This document shows positions 1 through 13,025 of a stretch of DNA of 64,000 bases, piece by piece. Origin of the DNA: Chaetorhynchus papuensis (lineage: Eukaryota; Chordata; Aves; Passeriformes; Rhipiduridae); the NCBI GenBank assembly GCA_013396525.1, contig VWYX01000008.1, positions 1,054,001 to 1,118,000 on the forward strand. The letters run 5' to 3'. The notes beneath the pieces are model-generated. The model was not told the origin of the DNA, made no database searches, and saw nothing but the letters and a program-made list of their open reading frames with translations. Both the position numbers and the translations under genes were made by a program. Position 1 is the stretch's first letter. The number at the start of each line of letters is the position of its first letter.

Positions 1-225
1 CCATCTTAAACAGCTTTGGGAAGCTGTGTGGCTCAGGTGAAGAACTGGTGCTGGAAAAAGTGAAATTTCGAAATTCAGTCAGAAGGATGTCAATAATTGA
101 GGATGGGGATATTGCAGATGTCTTGTATCTCGTTCCCAAGCAGATCTTGCTGAAGCAACTGCCCTACTTGAATCCAGATGACTACTACTTGTGTGAGCAG
201 TTATTTGACATTCCTGTGCATCTGG
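1..225 (+). CDS. ABLIM1: ABLIM1 N-terminal coding exon (long isoform), 5' end off window
   Basis: The reading frame is open from base 3 (first complete codon ATC) to base 224. Base 225 is the first base of a codon completed by the next exon (G|TG, Val). The donor is GG|GTAAGT at 226. The exon encodes the stretch before LIM1 and no zinc ligands. Seen here: FGKLC near the start, RRMS (residues 27-30, bases 81-92) and VLYLVPK (40-46). From memory, the human long-isoform N-terminus has the comparable LGKLC, RRVS and LLYLCPK in the same order, so I take this as the orthologous exon, although the rest is strongly diverged. No credible ATG precedes these motifs in the window, so the start codon is probably upstream of base 1. 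A TTAAACAG at 6-13 could alternatively be a splice acceptor with the exon starting at 14. RRxS is a PKA-type consensus. Confidence 0.78.
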
Positions 226-431
226 GTAAGTGAGGACTGCCATCAGACCTTGATTTTTGGTTGGTGAATAGGCTAAATTGCTTTACAGTTACCTTGTTTT
301 GTGTAGCAGCAAGATGCTGTATGACAGAAAGTGTGTTCAGGAAATACTTTATCACTGACAGAGTGAAGGGAAAGAAGAATAAAAAGCCAGGTTAGAATCT
401 GGAAGTAGTTGGTGGATATAGGTGCAGCTCT

Positions 432-478
432 CTCTATATGTCTATATGTCTATATATATACATATATATATATATGTG
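432..478. repeat. TA/TATG-type microsatellite
   Basis: About 47 bases of alternating TCTATATG and TATATA units in intron 1. Likely length-polymorphic; no function implied. Confidence 0.85.
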
Positions 479-3319
479 TCTCTCTGTATTCTGGGCAAAG
501 GGGACTTTAATCTTCAGAAGTACTCAAGCTGGAAAAGTACCTTTTGAAAGCACAGCATCCTGTAAGTAGTGTGTTCAGAGCTTTCCTATGGGTTACGTGA
601 GACTGTGTCCCCTTCTGTTTGTTTTCATCCTATTGCCAAGGAATATTATTTGAAGCTGCCTCATTCTTGGATTGGAAGAAGTGATTAAAAGTCTTTCTGT
701 GTTCACCTCCTTGTCATTTGTGAATTTATTAGTCTTCTGTTATATCTTTTATCCATGTGCCTCCTTTTTCTGGATAAGAAGTAATAACTTATTTAGATTC
801 TCTTTGTGCAGGAGCCAGTCCATGCCTTTGATTATCCTTTTCATTTATTTTGCTAGTTCTACAACTCTTGAAAAATTGGGGAATAAAACTGTGCTCAACA
901 TGAAGCATAATGTGGGTATATGCACAGAGTCATAGTAATGCTCTTTGTCCCTCCCAGTAGTTTCTAAAATTTGATTTGTGTTTTAATTAATATTGAACCT
1001 TAGTTTATTCCTTAATAGAGATATCAGTGGTGTGAGAACTTACATCTGGAATTCACCAGCTTAACCGATTTGTTACAGTCCATTAAAAATTTTTTACAAA
1101 AAAAGTTTTCTGGAAACTCCTGTCTGTGAACGAGAAATTGGCAATGAATGTTAATCTCTTTCAGATAAATTTGAAAGGTTTTATCTTTTAGAACTTGCTT
1201 TATGGATCTCAGTTTTGATAACTTGAACTGCTTATGTGTTGGAATTTTGTCTCTACTAAGCAGATGAAGAAAGCTGCTATATGCTTGTCACTCTGTCCAG
1301 CTCCTCAAAATGTTAATACTGAGTGACTGTATTTGGTAGGCAAGTATTTTTCAAAGATCTGCTTTGGTATATAACTCTTCTTCTTCTGTGCAAATAGCTT
1401 TTTGCTAGTCAGCTCTGTGCCTAATGAGCGTCACCTAGTAAGAGAACTGTCCCAAACCCACATGGTGTTGTAAATAGTTACTGCTTCTGAGTAATCAATT
1501 ATTTTAAAAGTAACATTTTAATGAAAGAGATGCTAAAACATGGGGCAGATGCATAATATAGCTCTGAAATGGAAAAAGCAAATATCATTCTGCCTTGTCA
1601 GCCCCCGCAGTGTTTCACATTGGTATTCTGGAGAAAAAATCTACATACAATTAGGCATTTTTATAAATCACAATTTAGAATTGAAAATTATTTGGATGAA
1701 CAGTGACCAGCGATATGATCAATCCGTGCAGGACTCCAGTGAAATTCTTGCCATTATAGCAGGCTGGGAGCTGCCTTCTAATTTGTAGGGGGCTTAAATC
1801 AATCTGGAAATCTGCAATTTTGCAGCTCTTCAGTCATGTGTAAGCAATCACAAAGATGGTGGGACAGGTTCTGTTTAGCATTATGCTGCAATAGATAATG
1901 CAAATAACCACTATGGATTTTTTTCCTGTCGTCCTACAGTATGGGTGCTACTATTCAATAGGATGGGATTTGTGGTCCTGCTTTCCAGTGCCATGTATAA
2001 TGCAAGGTGTCTGGTGCCTCAGCTTTACTTAAATTGCAACCATTGGAATCAGAATCACACCCACTTAGAATAAAAGCAGTGGAATGCCTTTTGAAAACAG
2101 CGTGGGGGTAAATCTGTATGTGACTTTAAGATGCAAAACACCTACGTCTGTCTCCTAGGCCATGTGCTGCTGCTTGGGGATTATGGTCCCTCAAGTACTA
2201 CAAGATTTAGCAGCTTATAAACCCTGCTAAAGGACAGTTTGCTGTTTGTATTTGGCTTTGCAAGCAAAGATTAGAAATTACACTGTTCAAAGCATTTGGA
2301 GACTCAGTAATTATTTTCCTTGCTGATCATAAGTGGAATCATAAACATCAGGAAAGGCCCGTATTTTAGGTTTTTGGAAAGTCAAGAATTATCAACAGGT
2401 GCAGAGCTATTTACCATTCAGGAGGTGAGCCTTTGGAGTATCATCCATTTAACCCACGACTTGCTTTTATGTAGCACTTGCATCCTGAAATTCCATCCCT
2501 TTCATAATGGGAATGTAGGAGGTTAAACTTGTCTCACCAAGTTAAATGGTGGCATCATACTGACAGTTAAAAGCACCCTAAAAGTTGAAGAAAACTTTAA
2601 AAAAAAAGGAGTTCAAAAGTGAATCCCTGAAAGGACCTTCATTCTGCATTTCTCTTGAGTTCATTTGGCTGAAGAATGATGAGCCACCTGCCGTTCTGTG
2701 TCTAGGGGAAGAGGTAAGGGTGCTTCCTGTGAGAGAGAATGCCAGTTGCATGGTTTGCTGCACCAAAATCTGTTGCAGCCTGGAAGGCCTGGTTCACCAC
2801 AAGGCTTTGATTCTCAGGCCAGACCCTGGTACAAAGGGTTCTGTGGAAAAATGTCTGATATTCAGGAGTAGCAAAACTCAAAAGTTGCTGGCAAAAGAGC
2901 ACTGGAATTTTGAAGAGCAAACAGTCTTGGAACTGTGTGATGTTGCTTCTTGTATAAGATACTGCCACCTGTGACTTGTACCAATGACATGTTATGCAAC
3001 CTTGCCAAGTGGTCACTCTTTGGCTGTGACAGTGGCACACCTGAGGGAAAGGAGATACACACCACATTACCTAAGTGACCTCTTGTATGAGGTTAGCAAC
3101 TCTTTATGTAACCATATTTATTTAAAGCATCCCTTGCGAGAGTGGCTGCTTCTGTTGCATCAGCTGGATGTAAAGGAAGGCAGAAGCAAACTAAGAGGAT
3201 GAGAAAGGCATGGGGGGAAATGTAGAGAGCATGAAAACAGTCTAGCGATGAGACAGGAAGTAAATCGGGCTGGTGGAGGAAAATTTATGAAGCACCAAGA
3301 TCCTGTTTACTCTTAATTG

Positions 3320-3843
3320 GGTAAAAGAACTGGCTGGGTAGCTGAGGCTAACCAGCAGTGGTGAATGGACTCGAGTCCAGTTGGAGGCCGGTCACCAGTG
3401 GTGCTCCCAAGGGCTCAGTACTGGGCCCAGTCCTGTTTAATTACTTTACCGATGATCTGGATGAGAGGATTGAGGGTACCCTCAGTCAGTTTAGTGACAA
3501 CACCCAGCTGAGTGGGAGTGTTGATCTGCTGGAGGGCAGGAAGGCTCTGCAGAGGGATCTGGACAGGCTGGATCGATGGGCTGAGGCCATTTGTATGGGG
3601 CTCAAAAGAATGTGTGGAAATGTTCCAAGCTGTGATAGGGAAGGTTTAGACTGGACATTAGGGAGAATTTCTTCACTGAGAAAACACTGTGGTCAAACAA
3701 TGGAACAGGCTTCCTACGGTGTTTGAGACATGGACAGTGCCCTTAATAACTTGGTCAGCCCTGAACTGGCCAGGCAGCTGAATTAGATAATTAACTGTAG
3801 GTTCCTTCCAACTGAAATAGTCTATTCACTTTTATTCTATGAG
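3320..3843 (+). mobile_element. CR1 LINE 3' fragment with internal deletion
   Basis: The frame at 3358-3726 carries the CR1 reverse-transcriptase signature block (GAPKGSVLGPVLFNYFTDDLDE, split here by variation from the usual GVPQGSVLGPVLFN form), followed by LQRDLDRLDRWAE. The catalytic box normally read as F/YADD is changed to FSDN, so it is dead. At about 3600-3640 the sequence jumps from the RT 3' part straight to the terminal segment (GGTTTAGACTGGACATTAGG), so several hundred bases typical of CR1 are missing. The copy ends with the hallmark TTCCTTCCAACTGAAATAG…ATTCTATG. Sense orientation relative to ABLIM1; 5'-truncated as usual for CR1. The 5' border is approximate. Confidence 0.9.
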
Positions 3844-5075
3844 AAATGAGGTTCTGCAGAAAAAAAGGTCTGATTTTTCTGTGTGTATGTTTGCAGAGAG
3901 GAGGAGTCCAAGAGATCAACATGATGATGTGAGGGAAGACAGAGGTAGAGTGTTCTTCATAGGAATGGGCTTTGCAGATTTGAAATGAAAGGTCCAGTTG
4001 TAAAATACAAACTGCAGCATAAAACTGTTGAACTTTTGCCCACTGTTTTACATCCAAGTTCCCACATATCAGCTTCCTTGCATTAGTAAGGTTTTCTTGC
4101 TGTGCTGTGGCAAGAAAGGTAGAGCCCCCAGATAGGGAAACAACCTCTTTTATCCCATTGCCGTTTTCCATTCTTAGTGCCAAGGAGTGCCAAAGATCAC
4201 CCTGAAGGCTGCAGTTTCTTTAACACCAATCCCTGCTGTTACTTGGACAGAAAGAAGGAAAAATGAAAAAAAAAATTCCTATTTTAATCTTGGGTCTTAC
4301 CTGCTAATGGTGTTCATAGTAGCTCCCCACAGAATGGATACTTGATGTGACCTACAGCCATAGGATTTTAATGGTGCTGTGTGAACTTATCAGGTGTCCA
4401 AACCTAAGCAATCTCAAATGTGGCAAGTAGTTATATGAGAGAGAAAAATCCAGGTTCTGTTGGCATTGTAGTAGGTGCTACTCCTTAGATGTTGAGTGGT
4501 GCTGATCAGACTGCTCCTGTCCCTCAGATCAGGTAAATCTTCTTTTTGATAGCTTTTCAAATTGATTCCTTCAAGTGAGCAATCCCTCCTGGCCTCATCC
4601 CTTTATATTTTTTTAATGATTGAATAGGGAACATGCTTTTAAAATTTGTGGTAATCCAAGCTTAGAAGCATTATTTCATTCTTCGGCAGGACAATGTCTT
4701 AGTTCAGAATAGTCCTGATAAGTCAGCTATATGGTTTGAAATTATGCAGTTGAATTTCAGAGTCTAGAAGTGTGAAGTCTGGACTTGCACAGATAAGAAG
4801 TGGGAACTAATACACACTGATCCTGAAAAGCACATGGAGAATAATGATACCATAATGTAAATATAAATTGACTGTATAATACTGCTGCCATTCTTTTTCT
4901 GGGATGCATTAGCAGGAGATACATACAGCAGCTGGATATTGTTTCTCTATTCCTGTTACTAAAGAGGGCTCTGCTGGGTATTGGCTCTAGCTTTGGACAT
5001 TGTATTTTTGAAAAATACTGATAAATCATGAGGGAAATTAGTAGAAGGCAGTGGGAATGGTATTAGGAAAAAAGC

Positions 5076-5170
5076 TTTATGAGAAAAGATTAACGGAATT
5101 AGGTTTGGTCAATCTAGAAGAGTGGTGATAATTGAGGGATTTAGACAATCTTCAGCTGAGTAAGGGATTC
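5076..5170 (+). mobile_element. Possible ancient CR1-like fragment
   Basis: GAGAAAAGATTAACGGAATT followed by GGTTTGGTCAATCTAGAAGAG resembles the CR1/L3-type segment that lies a few hundred bases before the LINE 3' end (consensus-like 'gaaagattaaaggaactgggtttgtttagtctagagaag'-type text, recalled in general form only). It is heavily diverged and short, so it could be chance. Borders are approximate. Confidence 0.4.
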
Positions 5171-8100
5171 TCAAATGGAGATGTTTTCTGCATTGTCCTG
5201 AGAAGCAGAAAGAAGTTTCCTTGTGAAAAATACTGAGTAGTGGCTTTGTGTTGAGTAAGAAGTATAGCTGAAACTTCATCTGTGTTAGCTTGTAATAATC
5301 TTTGGTACTCAAAGTATGAACAGTTAGCTTGATTTTTTGGTTTTTAATGAAATGTAAAATGAAGACGTAATCAGTTAGGATCAGTTCAGCCCATTTTCAA
5401 TAGCTCTACTGCAATTTAGTCACTGCCACATTTTTACTCAATATATTAGAACAATTAATGTCTTTGTAGCCCTTGGCTTCCTGTTTCAGAATTTTGGCAA
5501 GTGGTTGTCAATGTTTGGATCAATCTAAACTAATTGGCTTAGTAGTAAATCAGTGGTTTAGCATTAATCTGCATTAAGGTAGCATCATTTAGAACAACTG
5601 AATTTGCCTCTGTAGGGTTCACTGCTCCTTCTCCTAAATTCTTTGTTATCTGTAATCCAATAAACAAGAACGAAATTGCAGTTCCTACTGTTAACAGGCG
5701 CTAGCAAGAAAGACGAGCTAAATCAGCTGTAAATTCAAAGAAATAATGAAAATGTTGTCGTTTCCTCTGTGGTGTGTAAATAGGCAATAGCAGCAGTGTG
5801 AAGATTTAAGGGAAATTGAGGCAAAGATCTCCCCTGCTCTGTAACTCCATAATGCCAATGGGTGCTTGGGCTGGAAAGGGCACATCTTGGCTACCTCCCC
5901 CCAGTATTGTTTACAGGGAGTCCTGCTTTTGTTCTGTATCTGATGGAGACTTCCTCTCGTGTCCGTCATCTGCAGTTGCATAACCTTGGTATTTTAATCA
6001 AACAGCCCAGAGAGAAATGCCGTCCCCTTCCTGGGCAGGGTTGCAGCAGGACGGCAGGGGTGGCTCCCCTCCAGACCTGCAAGGGGCAGGAGAGTGGGGT
6101 GCCCTCCTCCTGTCATCTGGGGAGCTCAGCGCCAGCACAGCCTCTTGCAGGCAGGACAGATTCAGGTAAATCTGAAATGGAAGCTGCCTCCAAGCTGAAG
6201 AAGTTCTAGGCTTTCTGACAGTAAAATACTGATGGTGCTGGGGTGGGAAAAAGAGAGGTGGAAGTTGCTGTTTCTTCTCATATGAAAGCAGTTCCTCGGG
6301 CTTGCTCTGCTTAACCAAAAGGTGAAATTGTGGCAAAATTTCCAAGCAGAGGGAAAGGCATGGGAAATGGCTGTTCTCACTCACTGCAGCTCTGACTGCA
6401 GCATGGAGAGAGTGGAACAGGAGTGAGAGAGAGGCTTGGTGTCTGGCTTCCCTTGCTTAATCCGCTCCCATCCATCCCTCATGCGTGGGCTGAGGAAAAG
6501 ATGAATGCTAATGGCTATTGGCTCCTTCTTCTCCTTCACTAAGTAGACCTTTGTATAACAGAGACCTTAAAAGTGGCTCTTAGTTTGAGATACTTGGTAG
6601 ATCTCTGTGGTCAAATAGTTAATGGGAGGAGAAAGGAGGAAAGGGAATCAGGAATGTTCTTCACCCAGGTCATGCAGACACAGGGCAGCTGAGAGGAAAA
6701 GAAGACAATATTAGAATGGATAATTGTGATTATGGTTTTTGCATTGTCCTGCTCTTGATTTTTTTGGTTATTTTCCTTTAAAGAGTGAGTCTCTATGGTG
6801 GGATGCAGAAACATGTGGAACCAGGAGATGCTCATCACTGGTTTGTTACCATGTGAATTAGATGGTGCAGCTGTCTGTGCAGTTTTCAATGTAAAACATA
6901 GAAACATTAAACTGTAAAATGCAAAACCCACAAACCATACTAGCTTATCCGTATACATCAGTACTTGGAAGATGCCATATTGTTTATTTTTTAAGTTGGC
7001 AAACTCTTCTTTAAAATATGTGACTCCTATGGAGCAGCAGCAAAACAGCTTTTATAGTTATCTTTTAGAAATTCCAGTTGGTGCAGAAGTTGGAATCAGT
7101 TATGCCTACTCTCAATTTGTTGTATGTCTGCTTAATACTTTTATGATGATCCTACTATTGAAATGGCAACAAATAATTTAAGAGAAAGGTTCAAATATGT
7201 GAAGTTTTTCCATGCTGAAACAAGTGACCTCCCTAGTGAGCAGATAAAACCACAGCCACAAATAGAAAAATTCCAGAAGCTGGAGTAAGGTGATAAATAT
7301 TTATTTGGTGTAAAATTTTGTTTGAATATATTAATATTACACTATGTAGCCAAATTGTATCTACTAATAAAGCATCTTTTTAGTTTTATCTGAGGTCCTT
7401 TGTGGTTTATTTGATAGGACACTGGACTGGAAAATACTCGTTGGGATAGATACATTTGCAGGGCAGATTCAGGTACCTCTTTTGAGAGCCCTATTTATGG
7501 TTTAGTATGGAATCAGAAGAGCAGGAATTTGTCATTTGGCACAGCAACAATTGATTAATCCAGCTTGATGTAAGGGTCGTCTGTCTCCAAAGCCCACGTG
7601 GGGGGTTGCCTCATCTCCAGGCACCATGGACCTGTGGCCTGCTTTGCTGGATGTCACACTGTTGAAGCACACACTTCAGTGCTTAGTGGAGAGGCTGTCA
7701 CATCTCTCAGCACTGCAAAACAAAGAACTTGTTGCTTTACCCTGCAAATTAACTGATTGGCAGGAAGCTGCTTCAATCTGGTGTTGCATGGACCTCTCAG
7801 GGAGAAGTTCTTAAGACTAGAGAGTCTTTACAGCATTCCTGCTGATTTCACTGAGCCAAAAAATCCCAAGACGGCCTGTGGGGTTTATTCTGCATGGTTA
7901 ATCCAATTCTGAAGTGGATTTTCAATATCAAATCTCCTTAACCTTAGGCATGCAGAGTAAAGGATGACACTTGCATGTGTGATTTCCTGTTGGGGATTCC
8001 TGCCTTCGTGCAATTTTCAGCAGTAACTGTGGTGACTGTCAGTGAAGGTTATAATATTTTTATCAGCAACAGTATTGGTTGTGATCATGATTTAGCTCAA

Positions 8101-11100
8101 TAAATTCAGTTTATAACAGGTGAATAGTGATGATTTTATATGGTAGTTTTAAAAAAAATTACAAAGTTTAAGCCACTGTCTGTACTCATATTAAGGTACC
8201 ATGTCTCAATTTAATTCCAACTATGTCTGCATACTGTAAAAGTTCACACAGGTGTGAAGAAAGCATGATCTTCTTTCTGTGGATTAGCAATACCATAAGC
8301 TGTTTGGAAGCCAGTTGTGACATCAATAACATACATATATATTCAGAAATAAATGTTTATACATACCTGCAGTCAGAAGATTTACCCATTAGTGAGCTTT
8401 ATATATTTTTGGAGTATATTGTATTATATTATATATACTGGCAAAGCAGTATAATGCCACTGTTTTTTCTCATCTGTTTCTAAAGATAATCTGAAGGTTT
8501 CAGGTGCTTTTTTACATAAGTGTTTGCGTTAAGCTTCTTAATATTTAGAGCAAAGCCAAGTATACTAGTTTCTTATTTTGTTTTGCAACGGATTAGACTT
8601 TAGTCTTACTATTTATGTGTATTTTGCAGACTATTACTGTTCTACATAATAGCAGCCTATTAAGAAAATCCTGCTTTCAAGAATCTCAGAAAATAAGATT
8701 TTGTTTTAAGACATCCAGACCTTCTTAATAGATCAAAACCTCACAAATGTTTTATTCCTGAGGAGTCTGATTTGAAAGAATACAAAATTATTCTATTTCT
8801 AAAAAAAGCACTAAACCCCCAAATCCTGGCAGATCAGAATGATTACACTATGCATTTTACTGAATCAAGTGATTGATGTATTTGCTGAACTTTAATTTTG
8901 TTTACTCTGAAAGAAAGACGATGTGATTTTAAACACCAATCTTACAGACTGATCATGTTGAAAATGGCACGACACAGGGACAAGGAAAAGCCCAGCACAG
9001 CAGAAGGACAGTGGTTAGAATCCAGGCCCTCAGGCATTATTTGCTTGAAGATCAACCTTACCAATAGGGACAATGTGATCCCAAGGTGAAGAATGGCAGG
9101 ACCATAGTATGTGCTGAGAAAGAGCCACATTCCTCTCTGGTGGGTCTGTGTAGCCTCCTCTAGGCTGTTTAAAACTTGTGAAAGGGCAACATAGAGGGTC
9201 TGTGGTGGGGTGGTCAATCTGGGGGGCCTCCACAGCTCCTTAACTTCCTGCTGGTTCCACACAGGGCAGTGTGGTGAGGAGATGGGGGTGAGGAGGGCTT
9301 GGCAGCCTCAGACCATTGCACACGCTGCAGGATGAAGTTGTTACAGAGTAAAAACTGTGTGGAGGATTGGAAAGGCTCAAGGATGACTGACAGAAGAACT
9401 TCTGCAGGCTTGGAAGACTCGGGGTGCACTTGCTGTGGGGAACAGTTCTGTCAGGTGCCGCCTGAATTCTGCTCACTGAGTTCTGGTGAGTCTGGCAAAC
9501 CCCCCCAGCACCGTTGGCTCTCGCAGTCAGTTGCCTGCCTTGTTCTTTGCTGCGGTCCTGCTGCTTGGGCTCATTCCAAAGGATGGAAGATGGGCCAGCT
9601 GTCTGCGTGGCTGAGGGAGAGACGTCAGGTTGCTGGAGGAGGGTGTGGTCAGGAGAAACAGAAGCCAGGAAATACTTAATATATAGCTCTTGAGAATCCT
9701 GAAACTGGGATCTGTAGGCTTGCCCATTAGGGCACTGGGACCACTGCGGGGTCACAGGGCTTTTGCAAAAAAATCCCATATTGACGTTATTGGTTTTTGT
9801 CTGAGCAGGCACGGTTAAGTCAGGATAACAATTAGAGCAGGTCACGAGAGAGTGGCATTTCCTTCCTGGAGAAGGGAGCATTTTGCAAAATGCTGTAATT
9901 GAGACTTCATAGAAGTGATGGTTCTCAATTGACCTAGGTTGGACAGTGGTTAAGCTGTGGAAGCCTGGGGCAGCCTTTCTTGTCAAAACTGTTTGTTCCA
10001 GGCTTTTTGCTGGAAGCAAGGACATTAAACAGATGATATTTCCCTGAATATTATTTAATGGAGAAACTTCTTCCCTTTCCTTTTCTGTTTTCTACTTGCC
10101 TTTTCCCCTCATTTCTTTATGAACAAGAGACATCAGTCAGTTTTGAAGAAATTGTACAAGAACTGTGTGCTAATACTTCTAAGACATGATCTCATCTCTG
10201 AAGAATAAGTACAAGATAAAAATATGAACACCAGCATTTAAAATGAGAATAACAAACCTTAAATCATAGCTAAACTGCTTAGTATCTTACTCATACTTTT
10301 TCAACATTATCAAGGTACAAGAATAAGCAAAACAAACTGGTTTAACTCTTTCCCTTTTTGGATTGATCTCCATATGGCTCTCATGCCTCTCACTGAATGC
10401 ACAAGATACTTTTCACCAGAAAATGACAGCAACATGAGCATGTTGTTTAGCTGTAGTGTACTCTTTGTGACTCTTCCACCCACACTGTGTTCAAAGGAGA
10501 CTCTATTTAGCTTGTACAGCGCAAAAGGTATTTAAAGAAAAAGAGTTATTTTGCTTTCCTTTAAAACAGGCACTTCTAAATAACAATAAGTGTCAGGGGA
10601 TTGTTTCTAGAATGCTATCTCTTCCTTTTTCATCTCTAGTGTAGGATATCTGAGTAGATTCTGAGTTGTACAGCAGGGTAAAAATTTTAGCCTTGACTTA
10701 AGACAATGAGATTAAAACCAAAAACCATCCTGGTGTAAAGAGATTTTATTCACAATACTTAGTCTGCTCTTCATATGTCTTTACTCTGGAGTAGATTACA
10801 TTTGACTCTTAAATCTCCAGCATAATTTACTGCAGCTTGTATTTTTAAATTCCATTTTATGTGCATGCTGCTGTAGTCTACCACCGCAGCTCTCCTGGCC
10901 GAACGATGTGAGATACAGCAGTGCTAATCTCTAGCACATGTGAAAAATGGAGGAATGTACTCAGAGAACAGAAAGTCCACATACCAACAAGCAGCTTCTG
11001 GAACAAAAAAATGAATGATCATCATTGCAGGCCTTTTGAGGGTGTCTGAGGATGACAGGAAGGGGTTAACAGCATCCCTGGGTGTGTGTCCATAGGCGCA

Positions 11101-11312
11101 CTCTGCGCATCAAATCAAATATTTATGAATGAAGGTCAGATGTGCCCCTTTCAGGAGGCTGTCCCCTAACTGTTTACAAAATACAGCTTGAAAAAGAACA
11201 CGGCCAGGTTGAGTTACAACCCGGCATCTCTGATGTGTCAGAAATGTGACATAATGGCTCGTGCCTCCGTGTTGGTGGGGTTCAGCCCAGCTCCCCACTT
11301 GAGCCTCAAATG

Positions 11313-11322
11313 CTATTAATAG
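11313..11322. promoter_or_regulatory. MEF2-type palindromic site (CTATTAATAG), candidate
   Basis: CTATTAATAG fits the MEF2 consensus YTA(A/T)4TAR exactly. An AP-1 type TGAGTCA lies 9 bases downstream at 11331-11337. ABLIM1 is known to be expressed in muscle, so an intronic muscle element is conceivable. A ten-base degenerate match is expected by chance in 64 kb, so this is only a pointer. Confidence 0.2.
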
Positions 11323-11474
11323 TAACACACTGAGTCATAGAGGCAAGAATGTCAGACTGCCTGTGCTGGGCTGCTCTTACACATTGGGCTGCTAACAATA
11401 GAAAGCCAGCCTGGATTTGTTAGAATAGAATAGAATAACTATTTTTTTTCCATGCATGTGCCTGTATCTCTGGC

Positions 11475-11490
11475 ACTCTCTCTCTCTCTT
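11475..11490. repeat. Short (CT)n run
   Basis: About seven CT units within intron 1, directly visible. No function is evident. Confidence 0.75.
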
Positions 11491-13025
11491 AGTGATTTAT
11501 TTATTAAAGAATGTCACTGAATAGGAGATACCTTATGGGTGAGGCAGACTGACTCGTTTAATTTATTCCTGTTGTTCTGGGTGGCATTTGGACAAAACAT
11601 CTAGAATTTATTTACTGCAAATATTTTTAACGCTGTGTGCGTGGTCTGATTTTTTTCCAGCAGGTATCAGCCATCTGCTGCTCTCTCTAGCTGATGCCTA
11701 CAGCTTGTTTCTTTACATTAAAATCTCTCTCCCTACGTAGAGTAGCATGGAGAAGGAGTTCCTTTGTGGAGGTGTGAGCAGTGTAAATGCAGGGTGCAGT
11801 ATGAATGTAATTTCACTTCCATCATGTAACATAAAGCACATTTTGCACTGAGTTGTGGTCAAGTTGAAGCTTTTTCTCAATGAATCTGTCCATAATTTAG
11901 CCCAAAATATCTTTATATTTGACCCAGTTCTTTGCTGCTGAGATCACCTCTGTCTTTGGCAAATCAGTTCATTTCCGTTTGCCATTTTCTCTGCCTTTAA
12001 ACCACAAATACTAAAATTTACTCTCCAGGCAAAGGCACAAATGACATAGGTGTATTTTGGGGAAGTCACTGGTGGCTAGCTAAAATGAGGAATTAAGTAA
12101 TAGTAGTAGTGATAGATGTTCTCCAAAATCTTGATGCTGACAGTATGTATATATTTTAAAAATACAAGTAGCTTTTAAGGGGTATTCAGGATTTTGATTA
12201 GTCATATTTCCAGTCTTTTCCTCATAACTGTGAATAAAAGTATGCTTGTAAAAGAAAAGCTTTGTTTCTCCTGACCTGCATCTTTTAATAGAAAGCAGAA
12301 CCTTGCTGTATGACAATGAGACTTGACAATATTCTAAAGGGTTGGTTTGTTTGTTTTTCAGCATTCCTTTACTGACCAGTCCTTTCTCAGCAGAGTTTAG
12401 TGCCTGGAAAGCCATAAATTGGAAGGTCAGTTTGATGCCCAGGTTCAACACTGGCGCTTTGTCTTGCTGGGGATGTGTTGGGGGGTGAAGTTCCCGTATC
12501 AGTGCTGCTGTTTCAATACACTTCTGTCTGCTGTCTTCTCAGTTCCATGAGCACCTGTGGCTATCATCTGCAAAGGAGCATCTTAGGAGGAGTTATAATT
12601 TACAATTATTGGGTTTTTCAGAATACAGCAGTTATCTTTGACCCACAGCAAAAATTTGTCTATGGCACTGCCTGGCTGTGCTTCAGAACCCAGGTGCTCA
12701 CTGAGCAGTGGCAGTTCTCATTTTTATTATTTTTATCGTTGCTTCAAGTAGAGAATAGATAGGTATTCCCATCTTCCACAGACTGTATGTTACTCTAATC
12801 TGTTCTATGGTCAGTAGGCATGGAGAGGCCATTTATTAGCAAGTTTTGTGGTCTGGTAATTGCTTTAAAGCTAAATCCGGGAGTGGATAAACTGCTCACC
12901 ATAGAAAAGCCACGGTGCTGCAGCCTGCCTCAGCACTTGCCTGTGCTCATCTTTGTTTCCCTTCTTGATCCTGGCTCAGTTTGAGTAAATAAAATAATAG
13001 GAGACTCATAAATACCACTTTAGCT

